From Nocardioides solisilvae (GTDB lineage: Bacteria; Actinomycetota; Actinomycetes; Propionibacteriales; Nocardioidaceae): 64,000 bases of DNA. Below are positions 18,524-27,207 of the stretch, piece by piece. The position numbers and the translations under genes were made by a program. The DNA is taken from assembly GCF_003194625.1 (NCBI RefSeq), contig NZ_QHKX01000002.1:496001-560000 (forward strand), written 5' to 3'. Every line of letters starts with the position of its first letter. The first letter of the stretch is position 1. A model generated the notes under the pieces. It was not told where the DNA came from. It saw nothing but the letters and a program-made list of their open reading frames with translations, and did no database searches.

Positions 18524-19762
18524 CGCGGCCGCGGCCAGCCGTCGGGCCGGCCGCTGCAGCGACGCGGCCAGCGCGATTGCGACCGCCGTCGCCGAGACCG
18601 TCACCGCGAACGCCGCCGTGTGGCCGCGCCCGTCGCCGAGCGCGTCCGCGAGCCGGCCGGCCAGGCCGGCCCCGACGGCGTACCCGATCCCGACCGCGCT
18701 GCCCAGCAGGCTCAGGCCGAGCGACGAGCGGCCCGGCGGCAGGGCGCGCTCGCCGAGGCTGAAGACGCTGATCAGGTAGGGCGCGACCGCGAAGCCCAGG
18801 GCGAGCACCACGAGCACCAGCCCGCCCAGCGAGTCGACCGCCAGCAGCGGCAGCGAGAGCAGGAGCAGGAGCGAGGCGGAGGCGAGCATCCGGCGCTCCT
18901 GCACGAAGCCGGCCGGCAGCAGGGCGGTGCCGAAGCCGGCCACGACGCTGCCGACGCCGAGGACCGCGTGGACCAGCCCGGCCAGGCCGGGCTGCCCCAC
19001 CGAGTCCGCCAGGACCGTCGTGCCGGTCTGGGTCGCCCCGAAGAGGGCCCCGACGCAGAGCAGCGCCACCAGCAGGACGACGAAGAACGGCGTGAGGAAC
19101 CGCTCCCGCGCGGCCCCGCCCGGACGTGCCCCCTCGCGGTCGCCCGCACCCGTGAGCCGCGCGCTGGGGTGGAGGGCGAACGCCGTGCCGACCACCACGA
19201 GCAGGACGGCGGCGGTGCCCATGGCCACGGCCGGGGACGCGAGCGCCACCAGGACGCCGACCAGCGCGGGCCCCAGGACGAAGGACGCCTCGTCCATGGC
19301 GCCCTCGTAGGAGAAGGCGGTGTCGAGCAGCCGACGTCGGTGCGGGTGGCCGCGCCCGACCAGGGGCCGCCAGCGGGCCCGGGCCAGCGGCCCGACCTGC
19401 GGGATGCAGGCACCGGCGAGGGCGGCGGCCAGCACCAGCGCACCCGACGGCACCCCGTCGCGCCCGGCGGCGTGGACGAGCAGGCCGAGGGTCGCGGCCC
19501 CGGCCAGCGACTGGGCGAGCACGACGGGGCGCTGGCCGACCCGGTCGGCCACCGCCCCGGCGACGGGTGCGCCGACGGCGTTGGCGACGGCCAGGACCCC
19601 GGCGGCGAGCCCGCCGGTGGCATAGCTGCCGGTGGCGGCCGAGACGAGGAGGAGCGTCCCGAGCTGGGACATCGAGAGCGGGAGGCGGCCCAGGAAGGCG
19701 ACGACCACGTAGGCGGGGCCGGCGAGCTCGTAGAGCCGCCGGTAGGAGGCGAGGGGTGACAC
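18482..19762 (-). CDS. MFS transporter
   Basis: A 426-residue major facilitator superfamily protein with about 12 hydrophobic segments. The motif A-like loop between TM2 and TM3 reads AGAVADRVGQRPVV. A central cytoplasmic loop (about 195-215) contains TGAGDREGARPGGAARERF. The family resembles small drug or metabolite exporters; the substrate cannot be assigned. The GTG at 19762 begins VSPLASYRRLYELAGPAYVV, just before TM1, and has GAAAGT six bases upstream, hinting at a leaderless start. It is convergent with pepP and overlaps it by 42 bp, so transcription of the two genes may interfere. Confidence 0.8.
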   Translation of the reverse strand: MSPLASYRRLYELAGPAYVVVAFLGRLPLSMSQLGTLLLVSAATGSYATGGLAAGVLAVANAVGAPVAGAVADRVGQRPVVLAQSLAGAATLGLLVHAAGRDGVPSGALVLAAALAGACIPQVGPLARARWRPLVGRGHPHRRRLLDTAFSYEGAMDEASFVLGPALVGVLVALASPAVAMGTAAVLLVVVGTAFALHPSARLTGAGDREGARPGGAARERFLTPFFVVLLVALLCVGALFGATQTGTTVLADSVGQPGLAGLVHAVLGVGSVVAGFGTALLPAGFVQERRMLASASLLLLLSLPLLAVDSLGGLVLVVLALGFAVAPYLISVFSLGERALPPGRSSLGLSLLGSAVGIGYAVGAGLAGRLADALGDGRGHTAAFAVTVSATAVAIALAASLQRPARRLAAAASAAEPAHPLLDVV

Positions 19763-19880
19763 GGGAGGACTTTCGGGCAGGCACGGACGGCGCGCGCCGT
19801 ACCCACCTCCAAGAACGCGCAGGACCCTCTGCGTCGCCCATCCTAGAGGGGCTCCTGCGCCGGGGTAGATTCGTCGGGTC

Positions 19881-21035
19881 ATGGACTGCGCCCACTTCGA
19901 CGCCCACCGGTGCCGCTCCTGCTCCTGGCTGGAGGTGCCGCGCCCAGACCAGCTGGCGGCGAAGGAGCGGCACGTGCGCGAGCTGCTCGACCCGCTGGCG
20001 CCCGCGGGCGGGACGCGGTGGCTCCCCACCGTCGCCGGGGCCGACGCGGGGTTCCGCAACAAGGCCAAGATGGTGGTCGGCGGGACCGTCGCCGCGCCGA
20101 CCCTCGGCATCCTGGACGAGCGACGGGCCGGGGTGGACCTGCGGGACTGCCCGCTGCACACCCAGGGGCTGCGGGACGCCCTCCCCGTGCTCGCCGGCTT
20201 CGTCACCGACGCCGCGCTCGCGCCGTACGACGTCGCCGCCCGCCGCGGCGAGCTCAAGCACCTGCTGGTCACCGAGTCCCCCGACGGCGAGCTGATGGTG
20301 CGGTTCGTGCTGCGCTCCCAGGAGCCGGTGGCCCGGATCCGCAAGCACCTGCCCGCCCTGCTGACGGCGCTACCGCGGCTGCGCGTGGTCTCGGCCAATC
20401 TGCAGCCCGAGCACAAGGCGGTGCTGGAGGGCGAGCGCGAGATCGTGCTGCACGGCGAGACCCTGCCGATGCGCGTCGACGGCCTCGTGCTGCACCTGCG
20501 GCCGCAGTCCTTCTTCCAGACCAACACCGAGGTCGCGACGGCGCTCTACCGGCAGGCCACGACGTGGGTGGCCGAGGCGGCCCCGCCCGACGCCGAGGTC
20601 TGGGACCTCTACTGCGGGGTGGGCGGCTTCGCGGTGCACCTCGCGACCCCGGGCCGGCGGGTGCACGGCGTGGAGGTGAGCGCCGAGGCCGTGGCGAGCG
20701 CCCGGGCGACCGCGCGCGAGCACGGGCTGACCGGGGCGACCTTCGAGGCGGCGGACGCGACCGCGTGGGCGCTCGCGTCCGACCACGCGCCCGACGTCGT
20801 GGTGGTCAACCCGCCGCGCCGGGGCGTCGGCGCCGACCTCGCCGGATGGCTGGACTCCTCGGGCGTGCCGACCGTCGTCTACTCCAGCTGCCACGCCGGC
20901 TCCCTGGCCCGCGACCTCGCCGCCATGCCGTCGCTGCGGCCGGTCCGCGCGCAGCTGCTCGACATGTTCCCCCACACCGGCCACTACGAGGTGCTGGTGC
21001 TCCTGCAGCGCGCACCCGCCGGGGCCTGCGCGTGA
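19881..21035 (+). CDS. rlmC: 23S rRNA (uracil-5-)-methyltransferase RlmC
   Basis: A 384-residue class I SAM methyltransferase of the TrmA/RumB family, matching RlmC (RumB), which forms m5U747 in 23S rRNA. The [4Fe-4S] cysteines are in the RlmC pattern: C3, C11, C14 and C90 (MDCAHFDAHRCRSCSW ... LRDCPLH). The SAM motif is DLYCGVGGFAVHLA, the DPPRxG-like motif reads NPPRRGVG, and the nucleophilic Cys is in YSSCHAGSLARDL near residue 337. A TRAM domain is absent, as expected for RlmC. TAGATT at 19866-19871 lies nine bases before the ATG. The stop overlaps the next gene in GTGA. Confidence 0.9.
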   Translation: MDCAHFDAHRCRSCSWLEVPRPDQLAAKERHVRELLDPLAPAGGTRWLPTVAGADAGFRNKAKMVVGGTVAAPTLGILDERRAGVDLRDCPLHTQGLRDALPVLAGFVTDAALAPYDVAARRGELKHLLVTESPDGELMVRFVLRSQEPVARIRKHLPALLTALPRLRVVSANLQPEHKAVLEGEREIVLHGETLPMRVDGLVLHLRPQSFFQTNTEVATALYRQATTWVAEAAPPDAEVWDLYCGVGGFAVHLATPGRRVHGVEVSAEAVASARATAREHGLTGATFEAADATAWALASDHAPDVVVVNPPRRGVGADLAGWLDSSGVPTVVYSSCHAGSLARDLAAMPSLRPVRAQLLDMFPHTGHYEVLVLLQRAPAGACA

Positions 21036-21349
21036 CCGGCGGGCGGGTGCTGGACGAGGCATACGTCGAGGCGGTGCTGGCGCTGGTGGAGCGGGTGCCG
21101 CCCGGCCGGGTGGTGACCTACGGGCTGCTGGCCGACGCGGTGGGCCGCGGCGGGCCGCGCCTGGTGGGCCGGGTGATGGCGCTGCACGGGGGCGGGGTGC
21201 CGTGGTGGCGGGTGGTGCGGGCCGACGGGCGTCCCGCCGACTGCCACGAGGGCACGGCGGGGCGGCTGCTCGCCGCCGAGGGCGTCCCGCTCCGGGGCTC
21301 GGGTCGGGTGGACCTGCCGGTCGCCGTGTGGCACCCCGACGCGAGGTGA
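21032..21349 (+). CDS. alkyltransferase-like (ATL) DNA-damage recognition protein
   Basis: A 105-residue protein with the DNA-binding domain of O6-alkylguanine-DNA alkyltransferase: VLALVERVPPGRVVTYGLLADAVGRG (helix-turn-helix with arginine finger region) and the active-site loop VPWWRVVRADGR. The MGMT motif PCHRV has Trp in place of the alkyl-accepting Cys, the defining feature of ATL proteins. These bind alkylated guanine without repairing it and recruit nucleotide excision repair. The GTG at 21032 overlaps the rlmC stop, so translation is coupled to rlmC. The length is typical for ATL proteins. Confidence 0.85.
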   Translation: MTGGRVLDEAYVEAVLALVERVPPGRVVTYGLLADAVGRGGPRLVGRVMALHGGGVPWWRVVRADGRPADCHEGTAGRLLAAEGVPLRGSGRVDLPVAVWHPDAR

Positions 21350-21365
21350 CCTCCGAGCGCTGTTC

Positions 21366-21388
21366 CAGAGCATCCGCTCTGCTATTGT
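21366..21388 (+). promoter_or_regulatory. promoter with inverted-repeat operator before enoyl-CoA hydratase gene
   Basis: TATTGT at 21383-21388 is a good -10 box. Directly upstream lies a perfect inverted repeat, CAGAGC-ATCC-GCTCTG (21366-21381), occupying the -35/-10 spacer where a repressor would block RNA polymerase. The TetR gene two positions downstream is the obvious candidate ligand-responsive repressor. Confidence 0.5.
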
Positions 21389-21420
21389 CGTCCGGCCCGA
21401 CCGACCTGCGAGGAGAGCCC

Positions 21421-22083
21421 ATGCCCACCCTGACCACCGACGGCCCGATCTGGACGCTCCACCTCGGCGAGGACGAGAACCGCTTCTCCCCCGACTGGCT
21501 GGCCGCCGCCACCAAGCTCCTCGACGAGGTGGCCGACTCCGACGAGCCGGCCGCGCTGGTGACGACCGCGTCGGGCAAGTTCTTCTCCAACGGGCTCGAC
21601 CTCGAGTGGCTCGGTCAGCACCCCGACCAGCTCGGCAGCTACGTCGACAGCATCCACGCGCTCTTCGCCCAGGTCCTGACGCTGCCGGTGCCGACCGTCG
21701 CCGCGATCAACGGCCACGCGTTCGGCGGCGGCGCCATGCTGGCGATGGCCCACGACCACCGGGTGATGCGGTCCGACCGCGGCTACTTCTGCTTCCCCGA
21801 GGTGGACATCCAGATCCCCTTCACCGAAGGGATGTCGGCGCTGATCACCGCCAAGCTGACCCCGCAGGCCGCCGTCACCTCGATGCTCACGGGCCGCCGG
21901 TTCGGCGGCGCCGAGGCGGCCGCCACGGGGTTGGTCGACGCCGCGACCGACCTCGGGCAGCTGCCCGGGGCCGCGGCCGACCTGGTCCGCGACCGGGCCG
22001 GCAAGCACCGCCCGACGCTGGGGACGATCAAGCAGACGATGTACGCCCACGTCGTCGAGGCGCTCGCCCGCCCGCAGGGCTGA
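21421..22083 (+). CDS. enoyl-CoA hydratase/isomerase family protein
   Basis: A 220-residue crotonase-fold protein, shorter than the usual 255-260 residues. The oxyanion-hole segments are present: KFFSNGLDLEWL (first) and INGHAFGGGAMLAMAHDHRVM (second). The region around YFCFPEVDIQIPFTEGMSALI replaces the usual catalytic Glu arrangement (E in FPEVDI). This leaves open hydratase, isomerase (delta3-delta2-enoyl-CoA type, as in eukaryotic ECI) or hydrolase activity. ATG 21421 follows a GAGGAGA site after a TATTGT promoter. The TetR regulator gene begins 44 nt after the stop, probably in the same transcript. Confidence 0.82.
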   Translation: MPTLTTDGPIWTLHLGEDENRFSPDWLAAATKLLDEVADSDEPAALVTTASGKFFSNGLDLEWLGQHPDQLGSYVDSIHALFAQVLTLPVPTVAAINGHAFGGGAMLAMAHDHRVMRSDRGYFCFPEVDIQIPFTEGMSALITAKLTPQAAVTSMLTGRRFGGAEAAATGLVDAATDLGQLPGAAADLVRDRAGKHRPTLGTIKQTMYAHVVEALARPQG

Positions 22084-22127
22084 CCGGCCGAACCGGCACG
22101 GACAGCGGCACGACGTCGGGGCGAGGC

Positions 22128-22736
22128 GTGGGACGACGGCGCGAGCACGACCTGGACGAGGTCCTCGACCACGCCCGCACCCTGTGGGCGCGGGAGGGTC
22201 GCGGGGCCCTGACCATCCGTGCCCTCAGCGCGGCCTCGGGGATGAGCAACGGCGCCATCTACCACGCGTTCGGCTCCCGCGACGGCCTGCTCGCCCTCAC
22301 CTGGGCCCGGGAGGCGCGCCGGTTCGTCGAGCGTCAGCGGGCGGGGGTGGCCCGGGCGCTGGACGAGGGTGGCGGTCCCGTCGAGGCGCTGGTCGTCGCC
22401 GCCACCGCGCCCGCGGCGCACGCCAGACACGACGAGGAGGGCGCGCGCCTGCTCCTCTCGGTCCGCCCCCGCGACCTGACCACCGACGCGCTCACCCCCG
22501 CACAGCAGCAGGAGCTGGCGCAGCTGCGCCACGACCTGGACCGGCTCGTGCGCCAGCTGGCCGCGCTGCTGTGGCAGCGCCAGGACCGGGCGGCCCTGGT
22601 GACCGTGCGCTGCTGCCTGGTCGAGCTGCCGTCGGCGTTGCTGCTCCGGCCCCGGCGGGTCACCGACCCGCTGGCGCGGCTGGTGCTCGAGCGGGCCGTG
22701 CGCGGGGTGGTGACGGGGCCGCCGCCGTTCCCGTGA
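22128..22736 (+). CDS. TetR-family transcriptional regulator
   Basis: A 202-residue TetR-type repressor. The N-terminal helix-turn-helix is clear: LDEVLDHARTLWAREGRGALTIRALSAASGMSNGAIYHAFGSRDGLLALTW (about residues 8-58). The C-terminal ligand-binding domain is helical and Arg/Leu-rich, and the ligand cannot be deduced. The GTG at 22128 was chosen because it begins just before the first helix. Its position downstream of the enoyl-CoA hydratase gene and the palindrome at 21366-21381 suggests autoregulation with control of that gene. Confidence 0.85.
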   Translation: MGRRREHDLDEVLDHARTLWAREGRGALTIRALSAASGMSNGAIYHAFGSRDGLLALTWAREARRFVERQRAGVARALDEGGGPVEALVVAATAPAAHARHDEEGARLLLSVRPRDLTTDALTPAQQQELAQLRHDLDRLVRQLAALLWQRQDRAALVTVRCCLVELPSALLLRPRRVTDPLARLVLERAVRGVVTGPPPFP

Positions 22737-22752
22737 GCCCCGGCGTACGCCG

Positions 22753-24426
22753 TCAGGGCAGCCGCAGCCCGTCGTCGGGACGCAGGCGCAGCCACCGGTA
22801 GCCGTAGCCCTCGAGGCTGACCTGCACGCGCCCGTCGCTCGTCTCCACCCGATCGTGCGCCAGCAGGTCCACCAGCTCCCGCCCCTCCCCCAGCCCCTCG
22901 ACGGGCAGCTCGACCACGACCGGGTCGGCGGAGAGGTTGTGCACCGCGAGCAGCGCGGTGCCGTCGAGGTCGCAGCGGTGGGCCAGCACCTGTCGGTGCG
23001 GCTGCTCGAGGAGCGAGAAGTCGCCCCAGCCGATCTCGGGGCACATCCGGTAGGTGCCGATCAGGGTGCGCACGAAGGTCCACAGCGAGTCGGGGTCCCG
23101 GCGCTGGCTCGCGACGTTGACGTGGTCGGGCCCGTAGCCGTCAGGCGTGGGGCGCTGGATCAGCCGCCGGGTCGGCGCCGAGGAGAAGCCGCCCGTGCGC
23201 CCGGCCGCCCACTGCATCGGGGTGCGCACGGCCATCCGGCCGTCGGCCGCGAGGTCCTCGCCCATCCCGATCTCCTCGCCGTAGTAGAGGGTCGGCGTCC
23301 CGGGCAGGGAGAAGAGCAGGCTGTAGGCCATCCGGACCCGGCGGGGGTCCCCGCCCAGCATCGGCGGGAGCCGGCGCTTGAGCCCGCGGGAGTAGACCTG
23401 CATCTCGGGGTCGGGGCCGAAGGCGTCGAAGACCTCCTGACGCTCGTCGTCGGTGAGCTTGTCGAGGGTCAGCTCGTCGTGGTTGCGCAGGAAGGTGGCC
23501 CACTGGCAGGTCGGATGGATCTCCGGGCGGGCCAGCAGGGCCCCGGCCAGCGGTCCGGCGTCCTCGCGCGCCAGCGACAGGTAGGTCGCCTGCATGGCCA
23601 GGAAGTCGAACTGCATGTGCAGCTCGTCGCCGGCCCCGCCACCGAAGAAGGCCAGTTGCTGCTCGTGGGGCAGGTTGACCTCGCCCAGCATCATGGCGTG
23701 GCCGCTGCGCCGGTTGAGGAAGGCCCGCACCCGGCGCATCAGGTCGTGGGGGTCGACCACCAGCGAGGGGTCCCCGATCTCCTCGGAGGTCTGCTCGAGG
23801 AAGGGGATCCCGTCGACGCGGAAGCCGTCGAAGCCCACCTGCAGCCAGAAGCCCACCGTCCGCAGGATCTCGTCCACCACGACGGGGTTGGCGAGGTTGA
23901 GGTCGGGCTGGTGGGAGTAGAAGTGGTGGAGGTACCACTCCCCGGTCCGCTCGTCGAGCGTCCAGATGGAGTCCTCCCGGTCGGGGAAGACCACGAGGTC
24001 GGAGGTGTCCGGGGGCTCGGTGTCGCGCCACACGTAGAAGTCGCGGTAGGGGTTGTCCTTGCTGCGTCGGGACGCCTTGAACCACGGGTGCTGGTCGGAG
24101 GTGTGGTTGACGACGAGGTCGGCGATCACCTTCATGCCGCGGTCGTGGGCGGTGCGGATCACCTCGACCAGCTCGCCGTGCGTGCCGAGCCGGGGGTCCA
24201 CGCCGTACAGGTCGCTGAGGTCGTAGCCGTCGTCGCGGTCCGGGCTCGGGTAGAACGGCATCAGCCACAGGCAGGTGACGCCGAGCTCGGCCAGGTAGTC
24301 GATCCGCTGGGCCAGCCCGCGCAGGTCGCCGGTGCCGTCGCCGTTCCCGTCGTGGAAGGTCTCCACGTCGAGGCAGTAGATGACCGCGTTCTTCCACCAC
24401 AGGTCGCTGGTGTCGGTGACCTTCAC
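22753..24426 (-). CDS. GH13 alpha-glucosidase/trehalose-synthase-like enzyme
   Basis: A 557-residue glycoside hydrolase family 13 enzyme resembling trehalose synthase (maltose-trehalose interconversion) and related alpha-amylases. The GH13 regions are present: DLVVNHTSDQHPWF (region I), GFDGFRVDGIPFL with the nucleophile Asp (II), AMMLGEVNLP with the acid/base Glu (III), and FLRNHDELTLDK (IV). A C-terminal beta domain (GTALLAVHNLSADPVVVEL) ends the protein. It is somewhat shorter than typical TreS (about 570-600 residues) and has no maltokinase fusion, so substrate specificity is not certain. The GTG at 24426 overlaps the LLM oxidoreductase stop (GTGA), indicating translational coupling. Confidence 0.85.
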   Translation of the reverse strand: MKVTDTSDLWWKNAVIYCLDVETFHDGNGDGTGDLRGLAQRIDYLAELGVTCLWLMPFYPSPDRDDGYDLSDLYGVDPRLGTHGELVEVIRTAHDRGMKVIADLVVNHTSDQHPWFKASRRSKDNPYRDFYVWRDTEPPDTSDLVVFPDREDSIWTLDERTGEWYLHHFYSHQPDLNLANPVVVDEILRTVGFWLQVGFDGFRVDGIPFLEQTSEEIGDPSLVVDPHDLMRRVRAFLNRRSGHAMMLGEVNLPHEQQLAFFGGGAGDELHMQFDFLAMQATYLSLAREDAGPLAGALLARPEIHPTCQWATFLRNHDELTLDKLTDDERQEVFDAFGPDPEMQVYSRGLKRRLPPMLGGDPRRVRMAYSLLFSLPGTPTLYYGEEIGMGEDLAADGRMAVRTPMQWAAGRTGGFSSAPTRRLIQRPTPDGYGPDHVNVASQRRDPDSLWTFVRTLIGTYRMCPEIGWGDFSLLEQPHRQVLAHRCDLDGTALLAVHNLSADPVVVELPVEGLGEGRELVDLLAHDRVETSDGRVQVSLEGYGYRWLRLRPDDGLRLP

Positions 24427-25400
24427 GACGCACCCCCCGCCCGGGTCGCCACGGCCGGCAGCACCTTCTCGCCGAAGGTGTCGAGGAAGCCGGCCTGCTC
24501 CTGCCCGACGTGGTGCAGGTAGATCTCGTCGAAGCCCAGCGCGGCGTACTCCTCCAGCCACTCGACGTGCTGCGCCGGCTCGGCGGAGATCCGCACCGCG
24601 CGGCGCACGGAGTCGACGCCGACGTGCTCGGCGAGGGCGTCGAAGGCGGCCGGGGTGTCGACGTCCCACGGCACGGTCCCGCCGAAGACGTTGGTCCGCC
24701 ACTGGTCCGTCGCGATCCGCACGGCCTCGTCCTCGGTCGGCGCCCACGACAGGTGCACCTGCAGGGCCAGCGGTCCGCGGCCGCCGGCGTCCCGGTAGGC
24801 CGCCACGAGGTCGCGCAGCACCTCGACCGGCCGGTTGAAGGTCACCAGCCCGTCGGCCCAGGCCGCGACCCGCGCCGCGGACTCCACGCTCGCGGCGGGG
24901 CCGACCAGCGGCGGCGGCTCGTCGGGCAGGTCCCAGACCCGTGCCCGGTCGACCCTGACCAGTCCGTCGTGGCTGACCTCCTCGCCGCCGAGCAACCGGC
25001 GCACGACGTCGACGCACTCCTCCAGGCGGCGGGTCCGCTCCTCCTTCGACGGCCAGCGGTCCCCGGTGACGTGCTCGTTCATCGCCTCGCCGCTGCCCAG
25101 CGCGACCCAGAACCGTCCCGGGAACATCTGGGCCAGGGTGGCGATCTTCTGGGCGTGCACCGCCGGGTGGTAGCGCTGGCCGGGTGCGCTCACGCACCCG
25201 AGCCGCAGCGAGGTGGTCGCCAGCGCCGCACCGAGCCAGGCCCAGGTGTAGCCGGAGTGCCCCTGCCGGGCGCTCCAGGGGACGAGGTGGTCGGAGCACA
25301 TCGCCATCTGGAAGCCCGCCTGCTCGGCGTGCTGGACATCGGCGAGGAGCTGCCGCGGGCTGATCTGCTCGTGCGAGGCGTGGAAGCCGATCCGGGTCAT
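24423..25400 (-). CDS. LLM-class flavin/F420-type oxidoreductase
   Basis: A 325-residue luciferase-like TIM-barrel oxidoreductase similar to the TIGR03885 group. The barrel start is GFHASHEQISPRQLLADVQHAEQAGFQMAMCSDHLVPW, and the cofactor-contact region is seen in HAQKIATLAQMFPGRFWVALGSGEAMNEHVTG. Related proteins use FMN or coenzyme F420; the sequence alone does not decide which. The start ATG 25400 has an AGGGAAG upstream. It is translationally coupled to the downstream GH13 enzyme. I recall this pairing as common in actinobacteria, but the functional link to trehalose or glucan metabolism is unknown. Confidence 0.85.
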   Translation of the reverse strand: MTRIGFHASHEQISPRQLLADVQHAEQAGFQMAMCSDHLVPWSARQGHSGYTWAWLGAALATTSLRLGCVSAPGQRYHPAVHAQKIATLAQMFPGRFWVALGSGEAMNEHVTGDRWPSKEERTRRLEECVDVVRRLLGGEEVSHDGLVRVDRARVWDLPDEPPPLVGPAASVESAARVAAWADGLVTFNRPVEVLRDLVAAYRDAGGRGPLALQVHLSWAPTEDEAVRIATDQWRTNVFGGTVPWDVDTPAAFDALAEHVGVDSVRRAVRISAEPAQHVEWLEEYAALGFDEIYLHHVGQEQAGFLDTFGEKVLPAVATRAGGAS

Positions 25401-25437
25401 GCCACTTCCCTTACCCGGACCGGCCCCCTCGCACCGC

Positions 25438-27153
25438 TCAGCGACGTCGCGGCGTCGCCCCGTGCCCGGTGTGGTCCTGCCGTCGGACGCGGCTGCGGTC
25501 GGCTCCCCGGTCGGCCTGCGGTGCGCCCGCCTCGACCGTCGAGGTGTCCCGGGCGAAGGTCCACACGGCGGTGGCGATCGCGTCGGCGTTCACGTCGAGG
25601 GCGTGCACGTTGACGTTGCCGACCAGGTGCTGGTCCTGGCGCAGCAGGTCGTAGAGGGCCTCGTCCTGCCCCTCGCCGGTGAGGTTGTCGCACGCCAGGT
25701 GGTAGCAGGGGTCGTACGACGCCCCGGCGACGCCGCCGTAGAGGGCCGCCTCCTCCGGGGTCTTCTCGACCTCGGCCCCGGTGAAGAGGCCACCGGCGGG
25801 GATGCCGACGGCGATGAAGGGGCCGTAGTCGGAGCGGCCGGAGAACTCGCTGTCCTGGAACGGCTCGCCGCGGTCGGTGTAGAACTCCTCGAAGACGTCC
25901 TCGATCTCCGCGGAGCCCGGCGGGATGAAGCCCGGCTCGGCGGTCCCGCCGGAGTCGTCCCCGTCGTAGACGCCGAAGACGTAGTTCGGCGAGGCCACCA
26001 TGTCGAAGTTGAGGTAGAGCGCGATCGCCTCCCGCTGCTCGTCGGTCAGCTGGCCGACGTAGTGCTCGGCCCCGAGCAGGCCTTCCTCCTCGGCGCCCCA
26101 CCAGGCGAAGCGGACCGTGTTGCGCGGCTCGACCTTCCGCATCTGGATCGCGGTCTCGAGCAGCGCCGCGCTGCCCGACCCGTTGTCGTTGATCCCGGCG
26201 CCGTCCTGGACGCTGTCGAGGTGGGCGCCGGCCATCACGACGTTCCCGTCGTCGCCGCGCCGCGTCTCGGCCAGCACGTTCCAGGTGGTCCGCTCCTCGG
26301 CGGTGTAGTCGACGACCACCCGCACCGTCGCGCCGGGCGTGGCCGCGAGGTCCGCGCCCGCCTCCTGGACGGCGAAGACCACGGGGATGGTCAGGCCGGT
26401 GGCGTCGCCGATCATCGAGACGAGGCCGGGCTGGTTGTTCCAGACGATCGCCGCCGACGCACCGGCCGCCTGGGCGTTGAGCGCCTTGACGGCGAAGCCG
26501 CAGGTGCCCCGCTGCACCAGCGCCACCTGCCCGGCCGGGAAGCCGGCGAAGTCCGCGGCCTCGCAGCCGCTGCTGGCGCTGCCGGGATCGACGACGACGA
26601 GCGACCCGGTGGCCTCGCCCTCCGGGGTCCCGGAGTCGAAGCTGTTGCGGAGGAACTCGACCCCCTCCTCGAAGCTCCTGGGTGCGGGGTCGAGGCGCTC
26701 GAGGACGGAGTCGTCCTCGACGTACTCGAAGGTGAACTCCTGGACCTGGGGCTCGTAGCCGGCCTTCCGCAGCTGGCGCTCGACGTAGCGGACGCTGCCC
26801 TCGTAGCCGGGCCGGCCCGCCGCGCGGTCGCCGTACCGGTCCGCGACGTCCTGCAGCGCGTCCAGGTGCCGCAGCACGCCCTTGGCGGTCACCTTGCGGG
26901 TCAGCTTGCCCAGCTCGTCGTGCCCGCGCCCGTGACCCTTGCCGTGCCCGTGCCCGTGCCCGTGGCCCTTGCCGTGCCCGTGGCCGTGGCCCTTGCCGTG
27001 GCCCTTGCCATGGTCCTTCGGGTGGGCCTTCTGCTGGGCCTTCTGCTGGGCGTGGTCCGACCCGCGGGGCGACGCCTCGACGGGGGCCGCCGCCAGCGCG
27101 CCGGCGAGCACGACCGTGAGCACGGCAGCTGCCACTGTCCTGGTTCTGCGCAT
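25438..27153 (-). CDS. secreted M28 zinc aminopeptidase with PA domain and His-rich prosegment
   Basis: A 571-residue secreted peptidase. Residues 1-28 are a signal peptide (RTVAAAVLTVVLAGALAAAPVEA). Residues about 44-79 form a His/Gly/Lys repeat tract (GHGKGHGHGH-type). A protease-associated domain follows (about 185-300, GSLVVVDPGSASSGCEAADF). The M28 catalytic domain has ligands in MAGAHLDSVQDGAGINDNGSG, WWGAEEEGLLG, YLNFDMVASP and YHLACDNL. The expected substrate is free peptides outside the cell. ATG 27153 follows AAGGAGA. A TACGGT -10 (27204-27199) and a CRP-like palindrome (27208-27223) lie upstream. Confidence 0.9.
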   Translation of the reverse strand: MRRTRTVAAAVLTVVLAGALAAAPVEASPRGSDHAQQKAQQKAHPKDHGKGHGKGHGHGHGKGHGHGHGHGKGHGRGHDELGKLTRKVTAKGVLRHLDALQDVADRYGDRAAGRPGYEGSVRYVERQLRKAGYEPQVQEFTFEYVEDDSVLERLDPAPRSFEEGVEFLRNSFDSGTPEGEATGSLVVVDPGSASSGCEAADFAGFPAGQVALVQRGTCGFAVKALNAQAAGASAAIVWNNQPGLVSMIGDATGLTIPVVFAVQEAGADLAATPGATVRVVVDYTAEERTTWNVLAETRRGDDGNVVMAGAHLDSVQDGAGINDNGSGSAALLETAIQMRKVEPRNTVRFAWWGAEEEGLLGAEHYVGQLTDEQREAIALYLNFDMVASPNYVFGVYDGDDSGGTAEPGFIPPGSAEIEDVFEEFYTDRGEPFQDSEFSGRSDYGPFIAVGIPAGGLFTGAEVEKTPEEAALYGGVAGASYDPCYHLACDNLTGEGQDEALYDLLRQDQHLVGNVNVHALDVNADAIATAVWTFARDTSTVEAGAPQADRGADRSRVRRQDHTGHGATPRRR

Positions 27154-27207
27154 CCGAGATCTCCTTCGTCCGCCGGCCCCGTTGCCGGCACTCGCCGCAC
27201 CGTACGA

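Noticed and set aside
26925..27012. CGTGCC-type hexamer repeats as a possible CRISPR-like or regulatory array
   Set aside because: They are coding repeats for the His/Gly/Lys tract of the M28 peptidase, with no spacers.
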